In this document: piece after piece, positions 36,138-45,600 of the stretch
Layout: every line of letters starts with the position of its first letter
Numbering within the stretch: position 1 is the stretch's first letter
Assembly (NCBI RefSeq): GCF_004022705.2
Contig: NZ_RZOY02000001.1
Coordinates: 564,956-628,955 of the forward strand
Length of the DNA stretch: 64,000 bases
From: Mesorhizobium sp. M2D.F.Ca.ET.226.01.1.1
GTDB taxonomy: Bacteria > Pseudomonadota > Alphaproteobacteria > Rhizobiales > Rhizobiaceae
Reading direction: 5' to 3'
Made by a program: the position numbers and the translations under genes
The notes under the pieces: model-generated
Told to the model about the DNA's origin: nothing
Database searches by the model: none
The model's input: the letters and a program-made list of their open reading frames with translations, nothing else

Positions 36138-37691
36138 ATGGTTGAAGACGTCGCACGCGACCTGAGGCGCGAACGCCGGCGTGGCCGCACCGGCGAGGCC
36201 GGCAGTGAATCCAGCCGCCATCCGAATTACCGCGCGCTGAAGAACCCGTTCCTGCCGCAGCCGGTCTTCTCCGAGGACCAGGTCGCGGCGATACATGACA
36301 CCGCGCTGCGCGTGCTTGAGGAACTTGGCATCAAGGTGTTGTTGCCTGAAGCCCGCGCCATCTACGCCAAGGCGGGTGCGCTGGTCTACGAGGACAGCCA
36401 GATGGTGAGGATCGGCCGCGACATCGTCACCGCCGCGCTTGCCACGGCGCCGAAATCGATTCAGGCGCTGGCCGGTGCCCGGGAGCGCGACCTGATGCTC
36501 GAACTCGGCTCCATGACCTTCTTGGCCGGGGCCGGCGCGCCCAATGTCACCGATCTCGAACGCGGCCGGCGACCGGGCTCCCTTGCCGCCTATGAGGAAC
36601 TGACCAAGCTCATCCAGCATTTCGACGTGCTGCATATGCTTTGTCCTTCGATCGAGCCGCAGGACATCGACAACCGCTTCCGCCACTACGCCGTCAACCG
36701 CGCGCAACTGACGCTGTCCGACAAATTCCCCTTCGTCTTCGCGCGCGGCACGCCGCAGGTCGAGGACAGTTTCGAGATGGTCCGGCTGGCGCGCGGGCTG
36801 TCGCAGGCTGAGTTCCAGGCCGGCGCCTATTGCTACACCGTCATCAACACCAACTCGCCGCGCCAGCTGGACATCCCGATGGCGCAAGGCATCATCGACT
36901 TCGCCAAGGCCGGCCAGGTCTCGATCATCACGCCCTTCTGCCTGGCCGGCGCCATGGCGCCGATCACGGTCGCCGGCGCGCTGACGCTGCAGCATGCCGA
37001 GGCGCTGGCCGGCCTGGCGCTCTCCCAGATCGTGCGGCCCGGCGCGCCGGTGGTGTACGGCTCCTTCTCCTCCAATGTCGACATGAAGTCGGGGGCCCCG
37101 GCCTTCGGCACGCCGGAGCACATCAAGGCCACGCTTGGCGCCGGCCAACTCGCACGCTTCACCGGTCTGCCCTGGCGCTCCGGCGGCGGCAGCGCTGCCA
37201 ACATTTCCGATGTTCAGGCGGCCCACGAAACGCAGTTCGCGCTATGGGGCTCGGTGCTCGCCGGCGCCACCGTCTGCATCCACGCCGCCGGCTGGCTGGA
37301 AGGCGGCTTGAGCGTCTCCTACGAAAAGCTGATCACCGACATCGAGGCGCTGCAGACGGTCGCCGAACTTTGCGCCACGACGCCCGGCGACGCTGATGCC
37401 ATCGGCTTCGACGCGATCGCCGAGGTGCAGCCCGGCGGCCATTTCTTCTCGGCCGCCCACACCATGGCGCGCTACCGCACCGCCTTCTACGAGCCGCTGG
37501 TCGCCGACTGGTCGAATTTCGGCAACTGGACGCAAGCCGGCGGCAAGACGGCGACGGAGCGCGCGACCGGCATCTGGAAGCGGATTCTCGCCGACTTCCA
37601 GCCGCCGCCGGCCGCTGCCGCCTGCGCGGGCGTGCTCGACGAGTTCACCGCCAGGCGCACCGAGCAGGGTGGCGCGGCGCCGGTCTCTTAA
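36138..37691 (+). CDS. Trimethylamine methyltransferase (MttB)-superfamily protein, non-pyrrolysine
   Basis: 517 aa. The family core is clear: FSEDQVAAIHDTALRVLEELGIKV at the start, FLAGAGAPNVTDLERGRRPGS, LTLQHAEALAGLALSQIVRPGAPVVYG, and GGSAANISDVQAAHETQFALWGSVLAGA. No in-frame TAG, so no pyrrolysine. Such members demethylate quaternary amines such as glycine betaine in characterised cases and normally need a corrinoid partner, none of which is encoded nearby. AGGAG lies eight bases before ATG 36138. Co-transcribed with the FAD/GcvT gene, it suggests stepwise demethylation of a methylated amine. Confidence 0.88.
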   Translation: MVEDVARDLRRERRRGRTGEAGSESSRHPNYRALKNPFLPQPVFSEDQVAAIHDTALRVLEELGIKVLLPEARAIYAKAGALVYEDSQMVRIGRDIVTAALATAPKSIQALAGARERDLMLELGSMTFLAGAGAPNVTDLERGRRPGSLAAYEELTKLIQHFDVLHMLCPSIEPQDIDNRFRHYAVNRAQLTLSDKFPFVFARGTPQVEDSFEMVRLARGLSQAEFQAGAYCYTVINTNSPRQLDIPMAQGIIDFAKAGQVSIITPFCLAGAMAPITVAGALTLQHAEALAGLALSQIVRPGAPVVYGSFSSNVDMKSGAPAFGTPEHIKATLGAGQLARFTGLPWRSGGGSAANISDVQAAHETQFALWGSVLAGATVCIHAAGWLEGGLSVSYEKLITDIEALQTVAELCATTPGDADAIGFDAIAEVQPGGHFFSAAHTMARYRTAFYEPLVADWSNFGNWTQAGGKTATERATGIWKRILADFQPPPAAAACAGVLDEFTARRTEQGGAAPVS

Positions 37692-37827
37692 TTCGACGAA
37701 AACGTAATAAATTCGAGACCTTCGCCATTCACGTTATAGTCAATACGATTCGCGATCTGGCATCGGATCGCGAGCGCGGTTACCTTGCGGGCAACATGCG
37801 GAGATATGTATTGGCGATGGACGGTAG

Positions 37828-38235
37828 ATGACGGCGCCTGGCGATTTGATGCAGGCCTTGTTCCTGCGGCTGAAGACCGATGCGACCCTGTCGGCGCTGC
37901 TCGGCGGCGTCGGCCTGCTTGAGAAGGCGAGCGACAAGGCCGCCTTTCCGAACGTCACCTATGGCCGCACCAGCGCCTTTGACCTCGAGACCGGCGCCGA
38001 CAATGACAATGACCAGCTGGTTACCTTGCATATCTGGTCGAAAGCCCAGGGTGAGGCCGAGACGCGGCTCATCATGGACAGCATCAAGGCGCGCCTCGAT
38101 GGCGCGGCGTTCTCCATCGGATCGCGTGGTCAGACCAGCCTGTCGCTGGAATTCGCCGAAGCGCGCTACGACGAGGACCTGACCGTCTATCACGGGCTGC
38201 TGCGCTTTCGCGCGCTGACGCAGGAAAGCGCCTGA
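37828..38235 (+). CDS. DUF3168-family protein (phage tail/GTA-like), isolated
   Basis: 135 aa. DLMQALFLRLKTDATLSALLGG, then VTYGRTSAFDLETGADNDNDQLVTLHIWSKAQGEAETRLIMDSIKARLDGAAF, matches DUF3168, a tail-completion type protein found in phages and in gene transfer agent clusters. No other phage or GTA gene is adjacent, so it is either a remnant or has been recruited to a cellular role. The 136-base upstream gap is AT-richer than its surroundings. Confidence 0.82.
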   Translation: MTAPGDLMQALFLRLKTDATLSALLGGVGLLEKASDKAAFPNVTYGRTSAFDLETGADNDNDQLVTLHIWSKAQGEAETRLIMDSIKARLDGAAFSIGSRGQTSLSLEFAEARYDEDLTVYHGLLRFRALTQESA

Positions 38236-38245
38236 GTATCCGGCT

Positions 38246-38632
38246 CTAAAGTTGAGCCTGAATCGCGGCCTTGTCGATCACCGACCAGACCTCGCGTATT
38301 CGGCTGTCCTGGAATTCATAAAAGACGTTCTCGGCGAAGGAAACGCGCTTGCCATGGACCGGCAGGCCGAACAGCACGCCTTTGGGATGGCAGTCGAAAT
38401 GCAGGCGCGCCGCCACGCGCGGCGGCTCTGCAACGAGAAGCTCGATGTTGAAGCGCAGATCGGGAATGGACTCGAAATCGCCCTCCAGCATGCGGCGATA
38501 GCCTGAAAGCCCGATCGTCTCGCCATTATACTGCACCTCTTCGCCGACGAAGCGGCCGAGATTGTCCCAGTTCTGGTCGTTCAGGCAGGCGATGTAGCCC
38601 CGGTAGAGATCGGCAATACCCTCGCGCGTCAT
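38246..38632 (-). CDS. SnoaL-like / NTF2-fold protein
   Basis: 128 aa. LYRGYIACLNDQNWDNLGRFVGEEVQYNGETIGLSGYRRMLEGDFESIPDLRFNIELLVAEPPRVAARLHF is the SnoaL-type ester cyclase fold, a small cavity protein. AGGAG six bases before ATG 38632 supports the start. Members range from polyketide cyclases to general hydrolases; no specific role can be read here. Convergent with the DUF3168 gene, ten bases apart. Confidence 0.85.
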   Translation of the reverse strand: MTREGIADLYRGYIACLNDQNWDNLGRFVGEEVQYNGETIGLSGYRRMLEGDFESIPDLRFNIELLVAEPPRVAARLHFDCHPKGVLFGLPVHGKRVSFAENVFYEFQDSRIREVWSVIDKAAIQAQL

Positions 38633-38853
38633 CGCATGCTCCTATCGTCGGCGGACCGATCTACTCTAGCTAGGGCGGGGGCACGGAATCCGCAGCCAAA
38701 AAGCATGGCGGATCGAATGATTTTCCGGCTATGAATTCGCAGCCGGGCTTGAGGGAGTCCTGGCATCGATACTCGCTGGGGAATGGGTGGCATGGAGTTT
38801 CGGTTGTTCACCGTTCATTTCACGTTCAGCCCATATGCGTTAGAACCGTGACT

Positions 38854-39153
38854 ATGAAAAACCTTGGCTCACATCTTTGCAAAGCAGTGCTGGCGATCGC
38901 CGCAGCCGGCCTCTTTGCCTCGAAGGCGACCGCTCTGCCGGTCGTCGAGCCGTCGGCCGATCAGCCGGTCGTGCTCGCCGCCGGCGATTGCTATGCGATC
39001 GGCCAGCAGGTCGCCGCGCAGAATGGCGGCACGCTGGCCAAGGCGTCGCAGGCCACGCGAGGCGGCCAGCCGGTCTGCGTCATCGTCGTGCTCGTCCCCG
39101 GCAAGGACGGCCAGCGTCCACGCCGCTCGGAAATCGTCGTCCCGGCGGGCTGA
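38854..39153 (+). CDS. feuN: FeuN-like small periplasmic protein (PepSY-type)
   Basis: 99 aa. Signal peptide KAVLAIAAAGLFASKATA. The mature part of about 75 residues (DCYAIGQQVAAQNGGTLAKASQATRGGQPVCVIVVLVPGKDGQRPRRSEIVVPAG) has the strand-helix-strand layout of a PepSY domain. Position directly before a FeuP-like regulator gene matches feuN of Sinorhizobium, whose product holds the FeuQ kinase in check from the periplasm. Two Cys may form a disulfide. The name is given by position and fold, not by confirmed sequence match. An upstream ATG at 38731 lies before the signal peptide and is rejected. Confidence 0.72.
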   Translation: MKNLGSHLCKAVLAIAAAGLFASKATALPVVEPSADQPVVLAAGDCYAIGQQVAAQNGGTLAKASQATRGGQPVCVIVVLVPGKDGQRPRRSEIVVPAG

Positions 39154-39217
39154 CCCACTCGTTTCCCAGGCCGGCGGAATCGGCCTATACGTCTATCCAG
39201 CAACAGGTTTTCAACCC

Positions 39218-39883
39218 ATGCGCGTGCTCGTCGTCGAGGATGACAAGGATCTCAACCGGCAACTGGCCGACGCGCTGGTCGACGCCGGCTATGTCGTCGA
39301 CCGCGCCTATGACGGCGAGGAGGGGCATTTCCTTGGCGACACCGAGCCATACGATGCGGTCGTCCTCGATATCGGCCTGCCGCAGATGGATGGCATCAGC
39401 GTCGTCGAACGCTGGCGCCGCGGCGATCGCAAGATGCCCGTGCTGATCCTGACGGCGCGCGACCGCTGGAGCGACAAGGTGGCCGGCATCGACGCCGGCG
39501 CCGACGACTACGTCACAAAGCCCTTTCACATCGAAGAGGTGCTGGCGCGGGTGCGGGCCTTGATCCGCCGCGCCGCCGGCCACGCTTCGTCGGAACTCAC
39601 CTGCGGGCCGCTCCGTCTCGACACCAAGGCGTCCAAGGCCGATGTCAACGGCGTGCCGTTGAAACTCACCTCGCATGAGTTCCGGCTGCTCGCCTATCTG
39701 ATGCACCACATGGGCGAGGTGGTGTCGCGCACCGAGCTGGTCGAGCATCTCTACGACCAAGATTTTGATCGCGATTCCAACACCATCGAGGTGTTTGTCG
39801 GCCGGCTGCGCAAGAAGATGGGCATCGACATGATCGAAACCGTGCGTGGCATGGGCTATCGCATGCGTGAGCCGGAGGCGTGA
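39218..39883 (+). CDS. feuP: FeuP-like OmpR-family response regulator
   Basis: 221 aa. The receiver has an acidic pocket (EDD at 7-9), phospho-acceptor Asp51 (VVLDIGLPQMDG) and Lys in DYVTKPFH. The C-terminal winged helix is LTSHEFRLLAYLMHHMGEVVSRTELVEHLYDQDFDRDSNTIEVFVGRLRKKMG. The EGHFLGDTEPYDAVVLDIGLP region is characteristic of rhizobial FeuP, which controls cyclic glucan export and symbiosis in Sinorhizobium. The kinase gene overlaps its end. Confidence 0.88.
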   Translation: MRVLVVEDDKDLNRQLADALVDAGYVVDRAYDGEEGHFLGDTEPYDAVVLDIGLPQMDGISVVERWRRGDRKMPVLILTARDRWSDKVAGIDAGADDYVTKPFHIEEVLARVRALIRRAAGHASSELTCGPLRLDTKASKADVNGVPLKLTSHEFRLLAYLMHHMGEVVSRTELVEHLYDQDFDRDSNTIEVFVGRLRKKMGIDMIETVRGMGYRMREPEA

Positions 39884-41294
39884 CGCGGAACCGCTGAAGC
39901 CAATCGTAAGCACGCGCCTGTCGAGGCTGCGGCTCTGGCCGCGCTCGCTGACCTTTCGCGTCATCGGCTTCTCGACCATCTGGGCGATCGTGACGCTGAT
40001 CGTCATCTTCACCCTCATCACCACGCTTTACCGCCAGGCCAGCGAACGCGGCTTCGACAGCCTCTTGTCGGCGCATCTGTTCAACCTGATCGGCTCCGTT
40101 GGCATTTCCGACAACGGCGCGCTGACCGGCTCGCCCGACCTCGGCGACCTGCGCTTTTCCCAACCGAATTCCGGCTGGTACTGGTCAGTGGAGCCTGCCT
40201 CCGAGGGCGTGCATGGCGAGCTCCATTCCTCCTCTATGACGACCTCCATCTTGTCGCCCAGCGTCGCCGACGTGCCGTTCAACGCGAATTTCCAGCGCAG
40301 CTACGCGACGGGAGGCATCAAGGGCGAGCAGCTCCAGGTGTTCGAGAGCGAGTTCGTTCTCGACGCCAAGAACCGCGCCGCCCGTTTCCGCGTCATGGGC
40401 AACCACAGCGAACTCGAGCAGGAGATAGCAAGCTTCCAGCGCCGTCTGCTTACCTATCTGTCGCTGTTCGGCGCCGGCATGATCGCCATCAACGCCATCG
40501 CCATCCTCTTGGGCCTCCAGCCTCTGCGCAAGGTCCGCAACGCGCTCGCCATGGTGCGCGAAGGAACGGCCCAGCGGCTCGACGGCACCTTCCCGGCCGA
40601 GATCGAGCCTCTGGCCAATGAGACGAATGCGCTGATCGAAAACAACCGGCGCATCGTCGAGCGCTCGCGTACCCAGGTCGGCAACCTCGCCCATTCGCTG
40701 AAGACGCCGCTTGCCGTGCTGATCAATGAGGGCCGGGCGCTTGGCGGCGCCAAGGGCCAGCTGATCGCCGACCAGGCCGCCTCGATGCAGAAGCAGGTCG
40801 ACCATTATCTGCAGCGCGCCCGCGTCGCCGCGCAGCGCGACAGCGTCGTCTTCCGCACTCCGGTTTCGCCGCTGGTCGAACGCATGGTGCGCGTGCTGCG
40901 GAAGCTCAACCCGCAGACGACGTTGACGTTGTCGCTGCCGCCGTCCGAGATCGTCTTCGCCGGCGAGCGCGAGGATCTGGAGGAACTGCTCGGCAATCTG
41001 CTCGACAATGCGATGAAATGGGCAAAGAGCGCCGTCTCCGTGACGATCGCCACTATTTCGGGAAACGCTAACCTGTTTGAAATCGTTATAGAGGATGACG
41101 GTCCGGGCATACCCGAGGACAGCGCGCGGGAGGTGTTGAAGCGTGGCAAGCGACTGGATGAGACGAAGCCGGGAACCGGGCTCGGCCTTGCCATTGTCGC
41201 CGACCTCGTCAACGAGTACGGCGGCGTCCTGGCGCTGGAACGGTCCGGCATGGGCGGTCTGAGAGCGGTGGTGAGATTGCGGAGCCTCCAATAA
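39867..41294 (+). CDS. feuQ: FeuQ-like sensor histidine kinase
   Basis: About 475 aa from GTG 39867, which overlaps the regulator gene by 17 bases. No ATG exists in the right region, and GTG 39846 is another option. Two membrane segments (about 28-50 and 202-225) flank a periplasmic domain of 150 residues. After a HAMP region, the His is in GNLAHSLKTPLAVL. The ATPase boxes are LLGNLLDNAMKW, EDDGPGIPED and GTGLGLAIVADL. It would sense through FeuN-like inhibition and phosphorylate FeuP. Confidence 0.88.
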   Translation: MSRRRDAEPLKPIVSTRLSRLRLWPRSLTFRVIGFSTIWAIVTLIVIFTLITTLYRQASERGFDSLLSAHLFNLIGSVGISDNGALTGSPDLGDLRFSQPNSGWYWSVEPASEGVHGELHSSSMTTSILSPSVADVPFNANFQRSYATGGIKGEQLQVFESEFVLDAKNRAARFRVMGNHSELEQEIASFQRRLLTYLSLFGAGMIAINAIAILLGLQPLRKVRNALAMVREGTAQRLDGTFPAEIEPLANETNALIENNRRIVERSRTQVGNLAHSLKTPLAVLINEGRALGGAKGQLIADQAASMQKQVDHYLQRARVAAQRDSVVFRTPVSPLVERMVRVLRKLNPQTTLTLSLPPSEIVFAGEREDLEELLGNLLDNAMKWAKSAVSVTIATISGNANLFEIVIEDDGPGIPEDSAREVLKRGKRLDETKPGTGLGLAIVADLVNEYGGVLALERSGMGGLRAVVRLRSLQ

Positions 41295-41422
41295 TGTTTT
41301 TTATCGACTTGCGTGTGGCCGGCAGCGGCCAAATTTCCGACAAATATCAACACTATGGCCACGAAAATCCCCTCGATGACGCAGCCCCCAGCTCATCCCG
41401 CCCAAGAGAACCGGTTGTAGGC

Positions 41423-41860
41423 ATGAAGATCCGCGTCGCGCTCGTTTCCGCCCTGCTCGCCGTTTCCGGCTGCTCGACGCTCAGCAGGGGTGGGCCAGCC
41501 TCTCCGGTCACGCCTGTTTCCACGCCGCCCGCCGGCGGCAAGGTGTCGACCGGAATCGTCTCGGCCATGAATGGCGGGCTCATCGGCGGATCGATCGGCT
41601 CGGGCCTGAGCGACGCCGAGAAGCGCAAAGGGCTGGAGGCGGAGTATAAGGCGCTGGAATACAACACCAGCGGCCAGAAGGTGACGTGGAAGAGCGACAG
41701 CTCGAACCATTCCGGCGAGGTCGTCGCCGCCCAGCCTTACCGGGTCGGTTCGCAGGATTGCCGCCAGTATACCCACACGGTCTTTACAGGCACCTCCGGC
41801 GTCACCGCGCGTGGCACCGCCTGCCGCAATGCCGACGGCAGCTGGACGCCGCTGACCTGA
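41423..41860 (+). CDS. Outer-membrane lipoprotein, 17-kDa surface antigen type
   Basis: 145 aa. Lipobox LLAVSGC at about residues 10-16, with Ser after the Cys consistent with outer-membrane sorting. A glycine-zipper-like segment follows ([42 protein letters not shown]), then a C-terminal domain with a Cys pair ([20 protein letters not shown]). This is the RT0821/Rickettsia 17-kDa antigen arrangement. It follows the kinase gene by 128 bases and may be separately transcribed. Confidence 0.85.
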   Translation: MKIRVALVSALLAVSGCSTLSRGGPASPVTPVSTPPAGGKVSTGIVSAMNGGLIGGSIGSGLSDAEKRKGLEAEYKALEYNTSGQKVTWKSDSSNHSGEVVAAQPYRVGSQDCRQYTHTVFTGTSGVTARGTACRNADGSWTPLT

Positions 41861-41963
41861 CGGGTCTCGAACGCGATCAGGCCGCCGGCCGACGGCGCGG
41901 CCGCCAAAGCGTCGCAGCAAGCCTGTGTTGGCAGGGCAGGGCTCTGCCTTTATTGGAAGAGCC

Positions 41964-43100
41964 ATGCTGTTCTGGGTCATAGCTGCAATCCTCACGCTGG
42001 GCGCCAGCCTGGCGGTGCTGTTGCCGCTTACCGGCGGCATGAAGGGCACGTCGCCGGCCGGCGACCACGACCTCGAAGTCTATCGCGACCAGCTGTCCGA
42101 GCTCGACCGCGACATGGCGCGCGGCCTGATTCAGCCGGGGGAAGCCAAAGAGGCGCGCGCCGAGATCGGTCGCCGCATCCTGCGCCTTGGCGCGGCTGCC
42201 CAGTCGGACGTGGCAGCCTCCGCACCTTCGCGCGGCGCCCGATTGCTCGCCAGCGTGGCGGTGCTTGCCGTCCCGCTGCTGAGTTGGGGGTTGTACGGCG
42301 TGCTCGGCTCTCCCGAATTGCCCTCGCAGCCGCTGGCCGAACGCCTCGCCAAGAATCCCGCCGACTCCTCGGTCGACGAGTTGGTCGCCCGCGCCGAGGC
42401 ACATCTCGCCGCCAATCCATCCGACGGCAAGGGTTGGGACGTGCTGGCGCCGATCTATCTGCGCCTGCAGCGCTTCCCTGACGCGGTGACCGCCTACCGC
42501 AATGCCATCCGCCTCGACGGCGACAGCGCCGTGCGCCAGTCCGGACTTGGCGAGGCGATTGCAAGTGCTGCCGGCGGCATCGTTACGGCCGACGCCCAGA
42601 ATGCTTTCGACGCGGCCTTGAAGCTCGATCCGGCCAACGCCAAGGCGAATTTCTATTTGGCTGTCGGCCTCGCCCAGGAGGGCAGGAAGGCCGAGGCTGT
42701 CGCCGCCTGGCAAAAGATGCTCGGCCAGCTCGCGCCGGACTCGCCCTGGCGCAACGCCGTCCAGCAGTCGCTTGCCGAGGCGGGCGAAATGGCGGTCGCC
42801 GCAAACCCGCCGGCGAACGGCCCCGATGCGCAACAAATGGAAGCGGCCCAGCAGATGTCGCCGCAGGACCGGCAGGCGATGATCGAGACCATGGTCGCCG
42901 GGCTTGACGACAAATTGAAGCAGAACCCGCGTGACGAGGAAGGATGGATGGGGCTCATTCGTTCCTATGTCGTGCTCGGCAAGGCCGACCAGGCGCGCGA
43001 CGCGCTCGGCCGCGCTGTCGCCGCCTTTGGCGCCGACAGCGAGCAGGCCAAGAAATTCACCGCCTTCGCCGCCTCGCTCGGCGTGACGGCGGCGGAGTAA
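41964..43100 (+). CDS. ccmI: Cytochrome c maturation protein CcmI (CycH)
   Basis: 378 aa. Two membrane segments (about 1-22 and 92-112) flank a cytoplasmic loop with a leucine-zipper-like [21 protein letters not shown] periplasmic part with TPR repeats follows ([57 protein letters not shown]). CcmI chaperones apocytochrome c to the CcmF/CcmH heme lyase. First gene of the ccmIEFH (cycHJKL) operon. TGGAAGAG precedes ATG 41964. Confidence 0.93.
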   Translation: MLFWVIAAILTLGASLAVLLPLTGGMKGTSPAGDHDLEVYRDQLSELDRDMARGLIQPGEAKEARAEIGRRILRLGAAAQSDVAASAPSRGARLLASVAVLAVPLLSWGLYGVLGSPELPSQPLAERLAKNPADSSVDELVARAEAHLAANPSDGKGWDVLAPIYLRLQRFPDAVTAYRNAIRLDGDSAVRQSGLGEAIASAAGGIVTADAQNAFDAALKLDPANAKANFYLAVGLAQEGRKAEAVAAWQKMLGQLAPDSPWRNAVQQSLAEAGEMAVAANPPANGPDAQQMEAAQQMSPQDRQAMIETMVAGLDDKLKQNPRDEEGWMGLIRSYVVLGKADQARDALGRAVAAFGADSEQAKKFTAFAASLGVTAAE

Positions 43101-43105
43101 AGGCA

Positions 43106-43546
43106 ATGACGCGCAAGCAGAAGCGGATGTCGGTGATTCTGGCGGGGCTGGGTTTCCTCGCCGCCGCCGCCGGACTCACCTTCTATGCGCTGGGACAGAA
43201 GGCGTCTTATTTCTACATGCCCGCCGATCTTGCCGCCGCAAGCGTGCCGCCGGGACAGCGCATCCGGCTCGGCGGCCTGGTCGAAAAAGGCACCATCGTG
43301 CGCGGGCAGGGCGCCACCGTCGCCTTCTCGGTCACCGACAAGCAGAAATCGGTCAAGGTCACCTATACCGGCATCCTGCCGGATCTGTTCCGCGAGGAGC
43401 AGGGTGTCATCACCGAGGGCGCGTTCGGCCCTGATGGCGTGTTCGTCGCCGACAGCGTCCTTGCCAAGCACGACGAGCGCTATATGCCCAAGGAAGTCGC
43501 CGACGGGCTGAAAGCCAAGGGCGTCTGGCAGGAAAGCACGAACTGA
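43106..43546 (+). CDS. ccmE: Cytochrome c maturation heme chaperone CcmE (CycJ)
   Basis: 146 aa. N-terminal membrane anchor ([22 protein letters not shown]), then an OB-fold. The covalent heme-binding residue His122 is in [11 protein letters not shown] with the conserved Tyr126. It carries heme in the periplasm from CcmC/D to CcmF. Starts six bases after the ccmI stop. Confidence 0.95.
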   Translation: MTRKQKRMSVILAGLGFLAAAAGLTFYALGQKASYFYMPADLAAASVPPGQRIRLGGLVEKGTIVRGQGATVAFSVTDKQKSVKVTYTGILPDLFREEQGVITEGAFGPDGVFVADSVLAKHDERYMPKEVADGLKAKGVWQESTN

Positions 43547-43549
43547 TGA

Positions 43550-43594
43550 GCAGGTTCCGCAAAAGTGCCACGCGGTTTTGCGATCAGAACCTGC
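43550..43594 (+). repeat. Palindromic repeat, family B, inside the ccm operon
   Basis: GCAGGTTC (43550-43557) pairs with GAACCTGC (43587-43594), with inner CGCAAAA / TTTTGCG arms. It fills almost all of the ccmE-ccmF spacer, ending 18 bases before the ccmF start. Confidence 0.78.
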
Positions 43595-43611
43595 GAGAAA
43601 ACAGGTAACCA

Positions 43612-45600
43612 ATGGTCGAGACCGGACATTTCGCGCTTGTGCTCGCCTTCGCGCTGTCGCTGGTGCAGATGCTGGTGCCGCTGGTCGGCGCCCGCACCGG
43701 CAACCAGCGGCTGATGGCTGTCGGCGGTCCGGTCACGGTCACCGGCTTCGCGCTGACTGCGCTGTCCTTCGCCGCATTGGCGAGCGCCTATGCCGGTTCG
43801 GACTTCTCGGTGGCGAGCGTGTGGGAAAACTCCCACTCCCTGCAGCCGATGATCTACAAGATCACCGGCACCTGGGGGAACCATGAAGGCTCGATGCTGC
43901 TTTGGGTGCTGATCCTGACCTTCTTCGGCGCGCTGGTCGCCGTCTTCGGCAACAACCTGCCTTCAACGCTGAAGGCAAACGTGCTGGCCGTGCAGGGCAT
44001 GATCGGCGCCGCCTTCTTCCTGTTCATCCTGGCGACGTCCAACCCCTTCATCCGCCTCAATCCGGCGCCGATCGAGGGACGTGACCTCAACCCGGTCCTG
44101 CAGGATCTCGGCCTCGCCATCCATCCGCCGATGCTCTATCTCGGCTATGTCGGCTTCTCGATCTGCTTCTCTTTCTCGGTCGCCGCACTGATCGAGGGCC
44201 GCATCGACGCCTCCTGGGCGCGTTGGGTGCGGCCGTGGACGCTGGTCGCCTGGATGTTTTTGACCGGCGGTATCGCCATGGGCTCCTACTGGGCCTATTA
44301 CGAGCTCGGCTGGGGCGGCTTCTGGTTCTGGGATCCGGTCGAGAACGCCTCCTTCATGCCCTGGCTCGCCGGCACCGCGCTGCTTCATTCGGCGATCGTC
44401 ATGGAGAAGCGTTCGGCGCTGAAGATCTGGACGCTGCTGCTTGCCATCCTCACCTTCTCGCTGTCGCTGCTCGGCACCTTCCTGGTGCGTTCCGGCGTGC
44501 TGACGTCGGTACACGCTTTCGCCACGGACCCGGCGCGCGGCGTCTTCATCCTGTGCATCCTGACGCTGTTCATCGGCGGCTCGCTCACGCTGTTTGCGCT
44601 GCGCGCCTCGCGGCTGACGGCGGGCGGCCTGTTCCACCCGATCTCGCGCGAAGGCGCTCTCGTGCTGAACAACCTTTTCCTCACCACCGCCACCGCCACG
44701 GTGCTCGTCGGCACGCTCTATCCGCTGGCGCTGGAGGCGCTGACCGGCGGCAAGATCTCGGTCGGCGCGCCGTTCTTCGACCTAACTTTCGGCCCACTGA
44801 TACTGCCACTCTTGGCGATCGTGCCATTCGGCCCGCTGCTTGCCTGGAAACGCGGCGACATCATTGCCGCCTCGCAGCGCCTGATGGCGGCCTTCGCCAT
44901 TGCGATCGCCGCGATGCTGGTCACCGGCCTGTTCATCGACGGTGCGTCGGTGTTTGCGGCACTCGGCGTCGGCCTCGCCGTCTGGCTGGTCGCCGGTGCG
45001 CTGACCGACCTTGCCGTCAAATCCGGAGTTGGTTCCGTGGCTCCGGCCGTTATTCTTCGCCGCTTCGCCGGCCTGCCGCGCTCGGTCTTCGGCACGGCGC
45101 TTGCCCATCTCGGCCTTGGCCTGACCTTGCTCGGCATCGTCGGCACGCTCTGCTTCGGCACCGAAAAAATCCTTTCGATGCATCCTGGCGAAACGGTCGA
45201 GCTTTCAGGCCACACATTGCGCTTCGAGGGGCTCACCCCGCAGAAAGGTCCGAATTTCACCGAAGATCGCGGCCGCTTCCTGCTGATGTCAGACGGCAGG
45301 GCCAATGGCGAGATCACCTCGGCCAAGCGCTTCTATCCGGTGCGCCAGACGGTGACGACCGAGTCCGGCATCCGCACGCTGGCCCTGAGCCAGCTTTATC
45401 TGTCGCTCGGCGACGAAAACAAGGACGGCTCCGTCGTCGTGCGCCTGTGGTGGAAGCCGCTGGTGACGCTGATCTGGGGCGGCGGCCTGGTGATGATGGC
45501 GGGTGCGGCTATGTCGCTGCTCGACCGCCGCCTGCGCGTTGGCGCGCCGGCAAAGCGGCGCAAGCCTGCACCGGCTGCAGCGACCGCGAGCCCGACATGA
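43612..45600 (+). CDS. ccmF: Cytochrome c heme lyase subunit CcmF (CycK)
   Basis: 662 aa, about 14-15 membrane segments. The WWD signature is [28 protein letters not shown], and conserved periplasmic His residues occur around it ([21 protein letters not shown]). It attaches heme to apocytochromes together with CcmH and CcmI. Its stop overlaps the ccmH start (ATGA, 45597-45600). Confidence 0.96.
   Translation: MVETGHFALVLAFALSLVQMLVPLVGARTGNQRLMAVGGPVTVTGFALTALSFAALASAYAGSDFSVASVWENSHSLQPMIYKITGTWGNHEGSMLLWVLILTFFGALVAVFGNNLPSTLKANVLAVQGMIGAAFFLFILATSNPFIRLNPAPIEGRDLNPVLQDLGLAIHPPMLYLGYVGFSICFSFSVAALIEGRIDASWARWVRPWTLVAWMFLTGGIAMGSYWAYYELGWGGFWFWDPVENASFMPWLAGTALLHSAIVMEKRSALKIWTLLLAILTFSLSLLGTFLVRSGVLTSVHAFATDPARGVFILCILTLFIGGSLTLFALRASRLTAGGLFHPISREGALVLNNLFLTTATATVLVGTLYPLALEALTGGKISVGAPFFDLTFGPLILPLLAIVPFGPLLAWKRGDIIAASQRLMAAFAIAIAAMLVTGLFIDGASVFAALGVGLAVWLVAGALTDLAVKSGVGSVAPAVILRRFAGLPRSVFGTALAHLGLGLTLLGIVGTLCFGTEKILSMHPGETVELSGHTLRFEGLTPQKGPNFTEDRGRFLLMSDGRANGEITSAKRFYPVRQTVTTESGIRTLALSQLYLSLGDENKDGSVVVRLWWKPLVTLIWGGGLVMMAGAAMSLLDRRLRVGAPAKRRKPAPAAATASPT

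Noticed and set aside
35193..37226. 677-aa minus-strand frame opposite the FAD/GcvT and MttB-like genes
   Set aside because: Antisense to two clear enzyme genes and biased in composition.
36138..37691. Possible pyrrolysine codon in the MttB-like gene
   Set aside because: The frame is open for its full length with no internal TAG, so it is a non-pyrrolysine member.
40185..41291. 368-aa minus-strand frame opposite feuQ
   Set aside because: Antisense to the kinase ATPase and His regions; compositional artefact.
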